DNA of 64,000 nt, taken from the NCBI GenBank assembly GCA_014529385.2, contig CM043944.1, positions 90,501,384-90,565,383 of the forward strand, written 5' to 3'. The position numbers were made by a program, and so were the translations under genes. Shown here piece after piece: positions 44,883 to 56,400 of this stretch; position 1 is the first letter of the stretch; each line of letters opens with the position of its first letter. Under the pieces are notes generated by a model. The model ran no database searches. It was not told the origin of the DNA and saw nothing but the letters and a program-made list of their open reading frames with translations. Source of the stretch: Adiantum capillus-veneris. Lineage: Eukaryota; Streptophyta; Polypodiopsida; Polypodiales; Pteridaceae.

Positions 44883-47336
44883 TCAAAATTCCTTAAGTGT
44901 TTTGATTAGTAAGTCCTCTTCTTCTCGACCTAGATCTGTGGCAATGTATGCAGGTCGAGGATTTTCTATTGGCTCTGCTAAGTCTATTTTCTTGGCGTTC
45001 TCTGGCCCATCGTAGGACTTGTTTGATTTAGGCTCCCTCATTGGTTGTTGAACCACCAATCTTCTTTCCTGAATGGTGTACTTACAATAGTGAGGAGGTA
45101 CATCTATCTTTTTACTCCCATCACTAGCGTTCGTTCCATCGCTACTTTCCATTTCAGTTGTCCATACATTTTTAATTTTTTGTTTCAACTCATTGTATCT
45201 CGTTTTCCGTTCAATTTTCGTCATAATTGGACTACCACAGACATTCAGTTTTTCTGTTGCAACTCTTTTTTTTGCTTTGCTGGTTTTCCTAGGTTTCAAC
45301 AGTCTGGACTTAAATCCTGAGTCTTCAACAACCTTAAGAAATCTTCCTAACACTTTATCCTTAGCACAATCAACAGCATGAATGTTCATAAGGAAATGTG
45401 TCTTACCCTGAAACTCCGGCATGGGTCTCAGCCTGGTTGGTGGACTGATATGGTGTCGTTTACTCTTGTATCTTTTTTGGCGTCTCTCACTTTGGTTTGG
45501 GAAATTGTAGAAGATGTTATTGTCTTGATCTTGATTGTCGTCTCCCTCTGTATTTTCTGACTTCTCGTCATCCGTGTTATCCTTGTTTTCACTTTGATCA
45601 GAAGAATCATAAAATTCTTCTCTCTCCTGCTTGATTTCTTTAGTGGGGATGTCCACATAGCCCACTATCTTAATCTCAAGTTTCATTTCTGTTTTATTTA
45701 TCCTCATATTCTCAGTATCTCCATCGTTCTCGTCCTCCTCCACAATTTTGCTCAACATGTAGTATGGTATGATATCGTAGCCATTCTCATCACAAAATTT
45801 GGTGGGAGTGACTTCATTGACGCATACATCCAATGTAGCCAAAATTTGAGACCATTCTAGGGGTTCGAGCTTTTCTTCAGGAAAAGGTTCTCGAATATAT
45901 GCATCTTCTTCCAAGACCCTCTCTAGTGTCCTTTCATTGTGGTCAAATTCACTACATTGAGATGCCCCGCACATCCATATCTCCTTTTTCTTACAAAGCC
46001 ACGCTGGGACTTTTGATCCACTAATGGTGGCTGAGTAAAATTCTTCCACAGGGGTTCTCGTGACATCATGGTAGCTATGATTTTTCATGTTTACACGTGT
46101 AGTAGTTTCAGCATGTCTTAGATACAAATAATCATACCCCCAGTCCTGCACCATTTTGAGTTGCCTCATGAATGGCCTACCAAGGATAATTTCATAGTTG
46201 TTCTTCTTGCCGAAATCTACTATGGCAAAGTTATGTTCGTACTCTATGCCACAGGAAGATACCACAATTGCCTCAAGCAATCCTATAGGCCTTTCTATGT
46301 GCCCATCCACCAGTTGCAATTTCATTCTAGTTGTTCGTATTGCTGGTTTTCCCCATTTTTTCCATAGCATTTTGGTCGCAATGGCAATGCCAGCTCCACT
46401 ATCAAGTATTGCCTTAGTCTCTATGCCATTATACTCAACTGGTAGGGTTGTGTTGCCGTCTTCACCTTCACAATACTCTCCTACCTTGTTGAGTGGCACT
46501 GGTCTAGTGTTGACTTTCTTCGGTTCGGTGTCATTAAGCTCGGTTTCGAAGAACTTAAGAGGTCTCCTTATGCCAAATTTTTCAAGACATTTGCCCACTT
46601 CCGTCCACATGCTTGGCCTAATTTTTAACAATTCTGCCAATGTGATTGTGCACTTGACCGGAGTGGTCAATAAGTCTGTCAGGATTTTAGTGTCCAATTG
46701 ATTTGACCCGCCTATTCTCTGAGAAGGTACTCTTCGAATTTCTGACCTTGCCTCATAGTTCCCCATATATGATGGCAAAGTTCTGAGTGATTCTGGTCTG
46801 CTATCTTCGGATGCAACTGAACCATTATCCCCTTGAAATGATTTAACGTCTAAATCCCATGGAGGCTTATTCAAGTTCAGCTCCGAGAAAGGCGCCGACT
46901 CGACTATTTTTGTCTCATATTTTTCTTGAGCTTTTCGCACCGTTTCCCATAGCTCTTCAGGCCAATTTTCTTCCACAATAGGGGAATATGGTGGAAAATC
47001 TTTCAGTGATTCATCAATGCTATTAGGCATGTCTTTTGCATCCTCAACATGCGACAAGGATTTAATGTTTTCTATCTTGTCGGGTATCCTTTGTTCGGTT
47101 TTGTGAGGTGTTTCATTATTTGGTGGTTTGATTACTCTATCTCCCGCTTCCATAGGTGGAGGCTCCAGTAAAGCTTGTGCAGTTTCAATCAGCTGTTTGC
47201 ACATCTCTAGTCTCTGTTTTTCTATCTCTGGATATGGATATGTCATCCACATTTGCTCTAGAGTCTGTCTGTTCTTCAATCTTGCTTCATATGCTTGCAA
47301 GATTGCATCTAAGGGTTCATTGATCTTATCTACCAA
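44883..47336 (-). CDS. Protease-containing polyprotein segment of element B
   Basis: An 817-residue ORF, longer than its counterpart in A because the linker to RT is uninterrupted. The protease core shows TKAILDSGAGIAIATKMLW and NYEIILGRPFMRQL. The upstream acidic region begins with VDKINEPLDAILQAYEARLKNRQ. Downstream CGASQCS, LATLDVCVNEVTPTKFCDENGYD, RLRPMPEFQGK and YKDL-type linker blocks match A. It ends in LKEF followed by TGA. Confidence 0.85.
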   Translation of the reverse strand: MVDKINEPLDAILQAYEARLKNRQTLEQMWMTYPYPEIEKQRLEMCKQLIETAQALLEPPPMEAGDRVIKPPNNETPHKTEQRIPDKIENIKSLSHVEDAKDMPNSIDESLKDFPPYSPIVEENWPEELWETVRKAQEKYETKIVESAPFSELNLNKPPWDLDVKSFQGDNGSVASEDSRPESLRTLPSYMGNYEARSEIRRVPSQRIGGSNQLDTKILTDLLTTPVKCTITLAELLKIRPSMWTEVGKCLEKFGIRRPLKFFETELNDTEPKKVNTRPVPLNKVGEYCEGEDGNTTLPVEYNGIETKAILDSGAGIAIATKMLWKKWGKPAIRTTRMKLQLVDGHIERPIGLLEAIVVSSCGIEYEHNFAIVDFGKKNNYEIILGRPFMRQLKMVQDWGYDYLYLRHAETTTRVNMKNHSYHDVTRTPVEEFYSATISGSKVPAWLCKKKEIWMCGASQCSEFDHNERTLERVLEEDAYIREPFPEEKLEPLEWSQILATLDVCVNEVTPTKFCDENGYDIIPYYMLSKIVEEDENDGDTENMRINKTEMKLEIKIVGYVDIPTKEIKQEREEFYDSSDQSENKDNTDDEKSENTEGDDNQDQDNNIFYNFPNQSERRQKRYKSKRHHISPPTRLRPMPEFQGKTHFLMNIHAVDCAKDKVLGRFLKVVEDSGFKSRLLKPRKTSKAKKRVATEKLNVCGSPIMTKIERKTRYNELKQKIKNVWTTEMESSDGTNASDGSKKIDVPPHYCKYTIQERRLVVQQPMREPKSNKSYDGPENAKKIDLAEPIENPRPAYIATDLGREEEDLLIKTLKEF

Positions 47337-47339
47337 TAC

Positions 47340-47775
47340 CGACCCTCTTGAGCTTGCACTTCTTGGTCCCTCCGTTGATTTTAGAGAGTCGGACTCTCTT
47401 TGCTATTTAAGTTGCTCTCGAGCTATCGTTAGCTCAGCTTCTACATCTTTTTGTTTTCGCTCTTCGTTCTTTCCAAGGATTATCACGACTGATGCTAGAC
47501 TTGTCAGTCTTGATTTCTTCTTGATTTTCATCGTTACTCTTGGGCTAATTGTCATTTTTCCTTGCTTGGGCTCTCGTCAAGACCTTAACAGGAATTGGAG
47601 TTTTGTTTTCTGACCCTCCACTGGAAGGCAGCGCTCCCAGAATATTCAAGGTAGTTTTTGCTCCTTTGCTCGGGTTTTTAGGGCAATCAGGGATCAAGTG
47701 AGTAATTCCACACTCCGTGCAATATGCGTTGACCCTAATGATTTCGTCATGAGGGCAGTCCCTCAGCCAATGGTC
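47340..47775 (-). pseudogene. Gag zinc knuckles and linker of element B
   Basis: The minus strand encodes CYKCGG followed by a stop, DHWLRDCP, then CTECGITHLIPDCP, two CCHC knuckles as in A, and a linker with LPSSGGSENKTPIPVKVLTRAQA. Several stops separate this from the protease ORF. Confidence 0.7.
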
Positions 47776-49002
47776 TCATCCACCACACTTGTAGCATGGT
47801 CCTTTAGGTTGTTGAGGTGCTCCTGGAGCTCCTCTTTGTTGGTGTGCAATTCTTTGCCCGCTCATGCCTCCGTTGGCTATGAACAATAGTGTTCTTTTAT
47901 CCAGGCTATATCGTCCTTCTCCCGCTGCCTGCGCAGCAGTTGGTGGTCTTGTATTTCCTATCATGCTCCATGGTTCTGGTGTAGAGGGTTCTTCCAGTGG
48001 ATAATAGACAGAGTTCACCGCATATCCATTGGGCTCGTCGTAGTATGCATGCATAGGTACCAAAGCCTTCTCATCCGACTCAGTTACTGTGGGTGTGTAT
48101 CTTATGCCGACCGATCGTAATCCTGGTAGGGGTGGTTGTTGGCCCAACACTGGTTGTGGTCTTTCTACACCTACAGGTCCTGGTAGGTTGCATGTTTGAT
48201 ATCTAGGCATTGGTGGGACTTGAGGGGATGTCGCCTGAGCTTGCGGAGCATATGGTCGTTCTCTGACATATCCCTTGTTATAATAACACTCCTCCGTCCC
48301 ATGGTTTGTCCATTTTTGTTCAATCGCACACCATTTTGGTTGTTTAGCTTGTGGTTTGGAATACAAGTTAATCTTTTTAATCACTTCCTCTACAAGCTGC
48401 TCTTGGCTTACCGCTACTTCTCCTTTCAGTGTTGTCTTAGCAGACTTGCTTCCGCTTTGTTGCGAGGAAGAATCATCGTCAAGATCCTTGAACTCACCCT
48501 CTTTGTAGACCGCACGATTGTCCACAAGGTATAGAGCTTCCTTGGTTAAATCATTCAACGTCGTGCTCCTTTTCATATGTAAGTCCTTTTGAAGATCTGC
48601 ATTCCTTAGTCCTTGGATAAATATAAGCATAATTCTGGACTGAGTTGGCAATTCTTCTACGGGGCAGAACTTAACATATCTTTTTAATCGGAGGGCTGCC
48701 TTTCGCACAGACTCTCTATCTTTCTGTTTGAATTTATGGATTTGTGAGACTGTATTATGAGCTATTCCCCTTTGTGAGAATTCCTCGATAAACTCGTCAA
48801 GCACTTCCTCCATCGACTCAAAGTCTCTTCGCTCCATCGAGTCAAACCATGTAGCAGCATCATCCTCTAATGTTAAACCGAATCCTGCAAATTGGGTAGG
48901 AAAGTCTAACACCTCTTCAGCTCTAATTACACGCACAAAGGCTGCTACATGATCTCTCGGATCCTTGCTTCCCGTATATTTCTTGTTTATCCATTTTTGC
49001 AC
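47776..49002 (-). CDS. Gag core of element B
   Basis: A 408-residue ORF. It covers the retrotransposon gag domain (KYTGSKDPRDHVAAFVRVIRAEEV, FGLTLEDDAATWFDSMERRDFESMEEVLDEFIEEFSQRG, SVRKAALRLKRYVKF, LIFIQGLRNADLQKDLHMK). It ends with QKWTNHGTEECYYNKGY and a Pro-rich region and runs into the first knuckle. A stop just upstream separates a short Arg-rich N-terminal segment (to about 49260). The N-terminus is much shorter than in A. Confidence 0.85.
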   Translation of the reverse strand: MQKWINKKYTGSKDPRDHVAAFVRVIRAEEVLDFPTQFAGFGLTLEDDAATWFDSMERRDFESMEEVLDEFIEEFSQRGIAHNTVSQIHKFKQKDRESVRKAALRLKRYVKFCPVEELPTQSRIMLIFIQGLRNADLQKDLHMKRSTTLNDLTKEALYLVDNRAVYKEGEFKDLDDDSSSQQSGSKSAKTTLKGEVAVSQEQLVEEVIKKINLYSKPQAKQPKWCAIEQKWTNHGTEECYYNKGYVRERPYAPQAQATSPQVPPMPRYQTCNLPGPVGVERPQPVLGQQPPLPGLRSVGIRYTPTVTESDEKALVPMHAYYDEPNGYAVNSVYYPLEEPSTPEPWSMIGNTRPPTAAQAAGEGRYSLDKRTLLFIANGGMSGQRIAHQQRGAPGAPQQPKGPCYKCGG

Positions 49003-49690
49003 TTAAGAAGGTCTAATTCTACGATGTTCTACAAATCTCATCATGGGATCTCCCCGTCCTAGTCGATATACCTCCTCTGGTCTTCTGTAGTGGCTAGGTT
49101 CCTCTCCCAATGGTGCTCCTAATCCATAATTTCTAACAGTTCTGGCGAGAGATGGTTCATCTCTCCGAACTCGTTCTCGGGGTGTTCTTCCAGGCTCACT
49201 TGACCCCTGAGTCTTTGGCTTACTCCCGTCTGAGTTACACTCTCTTCGGTGGACGTGGTGCTTACTTGACTTTTGACACTTTTAGCTCCCGACTTAACAA
49301 AGGCTCGAGTGTTGGATCATAAATTTCAATGTCGACTCTTTTCACCCCCTTCAAGGGTATATGGGGTGGGTTTTGCTTTCAAGGCAAGCAAACAGCCTTA
49401 TTGTTTCTTCTTTTTGTTTGTTTTTTGCGTTTTTACAATGTTTTTCTACTCTATTTCTTCACAAGTATAACAAGCATTCGAAACCAAAAACCATAACTCC
49501 ACATTATCCTACTTAACTAAATCTAACTAGTCACAGACCCTCGGCAAGACACAGGCTTCTTGGCTATCCACTAGACCTCAGGATACTCTATCCTGGATCT
49601 TGTTCTAAAATTTTAAGCTCTCTCTAGTCAAAACTAAAGTAAGCTAACCATCACACGAGTGACGTAGATCTCCCTACTTAAGGTTTTGTG

Positions 49691-49708
49691 TCCCCGACAG
49701 CGGCGCCA
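49691..49708 (-). promoter_or_regulatory. Primer binding site of element B
   Basis: The minus strand reads TGGCGCCGCTGTCGGGGA, one base from the LTR. Same tRNA-Asp-like class as element A. Confidence 0.85.
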
Positions 49709-49709
49709 A

Positions 49710-50333
49710 TGTTTTAGGGCAAAACTACTCCCCTGTTCATACTCACGAGCACGACACAGACAACATACTTATCATCCGATGACACGACTAACCCGTAGGT
49801 GCACGTAGGCAATCTCGTTAGCTTGTCAGGCTGAGACCAATCTACACATACGCACTTTTATGATGCATCAATCATTAAACCTGGTAGAATGCAACCCACT
49901 CTATCCCTAAACGCTCACAACACCGTTTACACTTCCAATGAACTCGGAATCGCATCAAACTTACTAGGCACCATCCTCTCACTAGGATATACTTACCTAT
50001 AAGTCTAATCTCACCAGATTTGAACCCTAGTTATCTCGAATACAGTCGCGATACACTAACAGGTCATAATCCAAAAGTGGGCGAAACTTAAGTTTATGAG
50101 TATCTATGTGTAGCTAATCCCTTTCTCATTCCATAAAGCACTTGATTATTGAAAACAGACACTGTTTGTGCTACTTACAAGCAAAACAAGCTCGAGGAAG
50201 GATCGATCGCGATCAGCTCGAAAAGGTGAATGCGTGGCGTGGGCGCGTAGCTCTTGAAGAGACTACCGCGATGGTGTGGTCACGTTGTGAATCCGGTAAG
50301 GGAGAAGCGCATAGCGAAGAGGATAAGACACAC

Positions 50334-50413
<80 letters not shown>

Positions 50414-50680
50414 ACTCGTACGACACATAATTAATATTCAAATGTTATTCAAAAAATGGTTCTAAGGTGACTTTTATACTTTAGTCACCTTAGCTCAAAA
50501 ATGTGCATGGGGTTCTCTTACTCCTTATTACGAAGTGGGAACAAATCTGAGTCCTGACTAACTGATTAATCTTTACATAACCCAGACGAATGGATCAAAA
50601 TGATAAGACGTCTTTGACATAAAATGATATGCTTTACAAGATGGGTTCATTACAATAGTTGGACCAATGAGGCTCCAACA
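49710..50680 (-). repeat. 5' LTR of element B
   Basis: 971 bp, TGTTTTAGGG to GGCTCCAACA on the plus strand. It contains a long (CT)n run (50333-50412) and the TATA inverted repeat at 50462-50493. Confidence 0.95.
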
Positions 50681-50685
50681 CTCTC
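50681..50685. repeat. Target site duplication of element B, right (CTCTC)
   Basis: Same five bases as 36995-36999. Confidence 0.6.
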
Positions 50686-50709
50686 ATCTATCCTGATTGG
50701 TTTTTGCAG

Positions 50710-51311
50710 GCCTTCACATTCAACTCTATGTGGTCCGAAGGACATCATTTTTGAACCCGCAAGATAGATGAGCGTCGAACAACTCACGATAGTGGAGTTA
50801 TGGGCAACTTTGACATGACAACACAAGAGGTGAGGGAATGTGGAACAATAGAGAGGATAATCAAAGTGGATTTCAGAACATTTCACAAATATCTCTTTGA
50901 CTGCCGATGGTTTGCGGGTGAGGTTAAGAGACATGAGAATGGGCTCTATATGGTAGACTCCGGGCAATTTCATCGCGGGAAGACCGACAACTTAGTGCAA
51001 CCTAGTAGTTGTGAGCAGGTAAAGTCCATGTGCAACTCACTAAAACATTATATGATACATATAAAACTACATTCATGTTGTTGTTTACTCTATGACCTAT
51101 AGGTGTTTTATGTGCCTTGTATGTATCGAAGACGACTTTGGTATGTTATTCCAGTCACACCACGGAGCAGATCTATCTTTGCAGATACAAACATAGAGAC
51201 TTTGGCAGATCCCACCATACCATCTCAAGAAGACGCTGAGGGCGAGCTTTTTGAAATGGGGCCTCTAAACCCAAACCAATGGGCCTACCCTCACAAAATG
51301 TTCATAAAGAG
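50710..51311 (+). pseudogene. Tnp2 transposase, C-terminal DUF4216-like exons
   Basis: The exon starts after TTTTTGCAG at 50710 and ends at 51018 (donor CAG|GTAAAG); the next runs from 51103 to a possible donor at 51311. The sequence TRKIDERRTTHDSGV, then CGTIERIIKVDFRTFHKYLFDCRWF and VFYVPCMYRRRLWYVI, matches the DUF4216 region at the end of Tnp2 proteins. It restores the gene interrupted by element B. An in-frame TGA at 50752-50754 precedes TRKIDERR. Reading through 51311 gives 58 further codons with no similarity I recognise. Confidence 0.75.
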
Positions 51312-53481
51312 GTACGCACACTACTTGGGGCACCACCTTCTTTTGGGAGTGGAGAAGGAAACCAATCAAAATAACACTTGCACTCACCCACTCAAGCAAC
51401 ACACTTTGAAAACCCCGTTACTCTATATACACTTTGGACACTTGAACACCATCAACGATTATGCAACCCAATGCCGTGCATCAAAATGAAATATGCAATT
51501 TGTGGAATAGCATTCACCTTCTCCCCATAAGAATACCCATAATACATCCAAACTCTTCCTCTCTCAAGCACTCATCAAAAAATCAAGCGCACAAGACTTG
51601 CCTCTCAAACACACAAGAGAATCACTTACATCAAACTAACACACTTTGCATAGAGAGCTCATCTCCATCTATGCAATGCCGTGACACAAATAAAATCACC
51701 ATGAGAGGTAGCCACATGCATATGTAATGAAGCAAAAGAGAGTTGGAGTGAGAAATTTCTTTAAACCAATTGAATAAGTGTGGAGAAACAAACCAATGGT
51801 AAATTGAGAATAGAACACTTACTTGATTTCTCGCACACCTTTTAAGGGGAGGACAGACGCTGGCTAACCATCACGAATTGCGACACTTGAAAGTTTTGAA
51901 GATGATTTCATGATCATTAACATAACCATGAGAGAGATCATGATGTATTTACAAGTTATTGAGGTGCTACAAATGATTTATTGGGTTGATGGAGTAAGAG
52001 ATTGTAGAATGGAAAGAGTGGAGAATAGAGTTGCACTTCCTCCAAAGAGGAGGGTTAGGAGGGAGGATGTGAAAGAGGGAGAGTTGGGGTTTTCTCTACT
52101 ATTGATCAAGAAACAACATGAAGTTGAGAATATAGGTGTGTGTCCTTGAGTTTCTCCAAGGGGGGCTATTTATAGTTGTGTAGGAGTGGGATTATGCTAC
52201 ACTTAATTAGAGTAAGTGATTAGACCTAGTTAAGTGTCCTTTGACCACTCATTGAATATTGGACATAAAAGGGATTATTTATTCACCAAAAATATCATTT
52301 TAGACCGTGAAGGCTCCATAGGGGTGCATAATGTAGGTGGGCCCCACCATGAGGCCCTACGGGTGGCTCCTGCGGGGTATCTCAACTTGTCTGTCTTGGC
52401 ATTTAGAAAGCATCTTTAGGTTGGTCCCATCACATGCAATTGACCTTGAACACTCATTGCTCTTCTAGAAGATGAGTGGGGGAAAAATAAGATCTCACCC
52501 TCTTGATTTACTTGATTTACAGTTCCCTTTTGCTGTGAATTTGACAGATTTACACTATTTTGACCATAACTTTTTACCTGTAGCTCGGAATGACATGCTT
52601 CAAAAGGAAAAATTGACCTTCTCAACATGTTTGATATGAATTTGGACTATTCTTCACGCCCATGAACCAAGGAATTCGGTTTGGAAGGTCCACACTAGGC
52701 TAGGGAACCTTTTGCTTCCAAGTCTTCTTGTATGGGCCCTTTGCTTGTATGCATCCAAGGGGAATCATGCTTTTTCAAAAGGCTATGATGCTTAAACAAA
52801 TAGAGGAGGGCCCAATATTATTTGCTTGTGAAAAAAATATACAATTGGAGTCTTTTTGAAAGGAGAGAAACTATATGTATATTCTTAAGAGATATTGGGC
52901 CACCTATGTCGGGGGCATAAAAGACTTGTAGAGAGGGACCATAATCTTTGGTAAAGACAAGTGGAGAGTTGATTTCCATGGGAATTTATCTATATGGGGT
53001 GGAAGATGGATATCTTATTTTTCTACTACTAATTTACAAGAGGTAAGAAAGTTTAGGGGTATATAGTTGGTTCTTGTATGCTTATTCTATTTACAAAGCA
53101 AAAAAGAAAAGGGTGGTAATATAAATATATGACTAAGGTGACATTTTTGGGAAGAGTATAATGTATGTGTCGCCACAAAGGTTAAACGAAGAGGGGGAAT
53201 TTACTCTAGATAACTTAATAGCGTAGAAAATATATACACATATGAGGAAGAGGACGTTGAGTAGGCTGACAAATGTTGCAAAAAGATGGTTACCATTTTA
53301 TGCCACTCATATTAGCCCTCCCCCAAGCCTAGAGATATTCATATCTTTAGGAGGACGGTGTTGCTTCTTTTTCTTCTTTTTTTTTCTCGTTTTTTTTTCA
53401 TTTTTCCTTTTCCACTTTTTTTTTTTCAATAGGAGGAGTGTCATGCACTCTTTTACTCCATTAGACCTGCTTTTCATTACC
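51312..53481. other. Region between Tnp2 and pol without recognised genes
   Basis: No conserved coding sequence found. A T-rich tract (53362-53437) lies just beyond the end of the minus-strand pol ORF, an A-rich stretch in its sense. Confidence 0.5.
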
Positions 53482-56400
53482 TCAATCCCATAAATCGGAG
53501 ATGGGAGGGTTGCCTTGGGTATGTTCAGATTCCAAGGCTGGTTCTTCTTTGCACATCAAAGCTTTAAAAATAGGTGGAGCATTTGCCAAGCCGAAGGGAG
53601 CCATGTCAATTTGGAGCTTAGACGATGTAGGCAGATGACTGCCTATCAACGGATTGATACGTTGAAAGTAGGGTTTTAATCTCCATCCATTGACTCTGGT
53701 CTTGTGGAGTTTTCCTGATAAATCTGCTAATCTGTAACTACCATCCCCAAACTTTGTTTTTATCATGAAAGGTCCCTCCCATCTTTGCAAAAACTTTTTG
53801 TCAAGTCGAGTATCAAGTCGGTTATCATAGCGAAGAACCAACATACCTTCCTTCAATCCTTTCCCCTTGAGCTTCTTGTTGATTTTATCCCTTTGGCTTT
53901 TCGCTTTGGTGATGTAGTGATCAATGGACTCTTCTCTATCTAGCTCAAGTCGTTGGAGATCTAAGATCCTTTCATGTAGAACCTCTTTTGGTTTTTTTGC
54001 CACTCTTGTAAGAACGCACAAGCTTGAGAGCTCTACCTCAATGGGGAGAAGTGCCTCATGTCCATAAACTAGATGAAAAGGGGTGAATTGGGTAGATACC
54101 TTGAAAGATGTCCTATACGCCCAAAGAGCAGCCGTCAAATGGCGATCCCAATCATTAGGCCGGTCCACAACCTGCTTAGAAATGATCTTACATATCATTC
54201 CATTCACTTTTTCCACCAATCCATTGCATTGAGGATAGTAGGGTGTGGAATGCAGGTGTTTCACTTTTAACCTCCTCAAGAGATCATTCAGAAGGTCAGC
54301 CCTAAAACCCGGGCCTCGATCTGATAAGATTTCTAGGGGTGTTCCAAACCTACTACAAATATGATCAAAAATAAACTTTGATACCTCTTCAGCTGTGATT
54401 CGGGTTGTGCTTGTTGCTTCCGCCCATCGTGTCATGTAGTCAACACCCATGATGATAAAAACCTTCCCTGTAGAAGTACGAGGTAGGGGACCTATTGCAT
54501 CCACACCCCACTTTTCAAAAGGGCCATAAGATATTATTGGGACTCGAGGCTCATATGTTAGTCGTCTATCCCCAGCAATTTGGCATGGCTTACATGCCTT
54601 ACACCAATATTGGACATCACGATGTAAGCTCAGCCAAATAAACTCTGCTTGTAAAATCTTCCTACTTGTAATATCTTGAGAGAAGTGACCACCACAGACA
54701 TCATCATGACATGAAAGAAGAATTTTCTCTATCTCTTGCACACTTGGTACTCTCCTCAAGACCAAATCTTTCCCTTTGTGATATAAATCATCCCCGATCA
54801 ACTGGTAAGGTGTGGCCTTCTTAACTAGTCTATGTCTTTGCACCTTGTCTAAGTGTTTGGGACACTCACCTGCTTGTAGAAAGAAGATAATGTCTTTTAG
54901 ATCCTCTTGACCTTGATATTTGGGTTCATATAGTTTCACACCTCCTACCGCCATTTGAAGCTTTTCATTTGAGAGTAAGTCTGCTTCCTTGTTATGAGTT
55001 CTCACAATGTGTTGTACCTGTATTGCTTTAAAACCCTTCATCAAAGCTCTTACACTACTAAGCCACTCAAACAATGTATGATTCTTGCACCTCCAAGTCC
55101 CTTGGATTTGCCTGACCACTAGCAAAGAATCACCTTTTATAATAAGTCTTTGTATGCCTAATTCTTTGCATTCTTCTAACCCAAGGGTTAGAGCAGCATA
55201 CTCAGCCTCATTGTTAGAGTGAACACTGGGTAGAGTGATATCTTTTCTAACCATTACCTCCTTTTGTGGGTTCAAAATGATGATTCCCCCTGCTGCTTTG
55301 TCTTGTTGGCGTTGATAAGCTCCGTCAAAGCATAAAGTATGGGCATGATCAATCTCCTTCACTTTGAACTGTTTTGAGCCTTCCTCTCTTTGTAGTCGTG
55401 ATCCTTCCCTTTCTCTCACTTTGTAGGTGAGAATGTCTGCAAGTCCTGCTCTTGTGCTATCTTCTACAAGGAAAGTGTATTCAAATTCTTGGAGTTCAAG
55501 CACCCACTTTGCTATTCTAGATGAGAGGCTCATGTGTTGTACTACATATGGTAGATTGTGCTCTAAGGTGAGAAAAACAAATGGCACAGGGAGAAGATAC
55601 GATAGAAACTTCCTTACCGCAAACAAGATTGCAAAGACCACTTTCTCCATTTCAGTGTATCCCTTCTCGGCCGGAGTCATCACCTTGCTTGCAAAATAGA
55701 TCGGCCTCATGTATGATGTTTTAGGATCTTTTTGCATCAAAACAACACCAATTGCTTCAAAACCTACACTTGGAGTGACATAGTAGGTCTCCTTTGGATC
55801 TGGTGGCATTAGGATTGGGAGAGAGCTAAGAATGCCCTTCACTTTCTCAAAACATTTTGCATGTTCCCTCCCCCATTCAAATGTAGATTGGCTTGCCAAC
55901 CTATGCAAAGGGGCGATGGTCTCTGCTAGGAGATGGATGAAGCGAGACATGTACCTCACTTTGTGGTTGAAGTTCATTAGCTCCTTAGTTGTTGTTGGTG
56001 GAGATAATGACAAAAGGGCCTCTACTTTAGAGGGATCCACTTGAATTCCTTGTGAAGAAACCACATGGCCTAGCAAAACCACCTGAGATTCACCGATATG
56101 ACACTTCTCTGGGTTGAGTTGTCCCCCAAATTGATGGAGCCTCTTAAGCCCCTCTTCAACCTTTTGGCAATGAAGTGATCTACAACTATGAATACAGAAA
56201 TCATCCATAAAGACTCTTATAGATTTTCGAAAGAATGGCTGAAATACAAGTATTGTGAATCTCATGAAGGTGCTAGGAGCATTGGTGAGCCCAAAAGGCA
56301 TTACTCTGAATGCAAAACATCCCCAAGGTGTGATGAAGGTGGTTTTTGGTTGGTCCTCTTCTGCTATTCTAATTTGAAAATATCCTGAATACCCATCACC

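Larger units (their letters stand above)
37000..50680 (-). mobile_element. Ty3/gypsy LTR retrotransposon, element B (pol-deleted)
   Basis: A complete element of 13.7 kb, minus strand, with two LTRs (37000-37919 and 49710-50680), PBS, PPT and a CTCTC duplication. Gene order from the right: gag, protease ORF, start of RT, basic tail, internal polypurine tract, palindrome spacer, accessory coiled-coil ORF. RT beyond its first motif, RNase H, integrase and the second protease are gone. By eye the LTRs differ at 14 positions in the first ~430 bp, so insertion is fairly recent. It sits in an intron of the Tnp2 gene. Confidence 0.95.
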
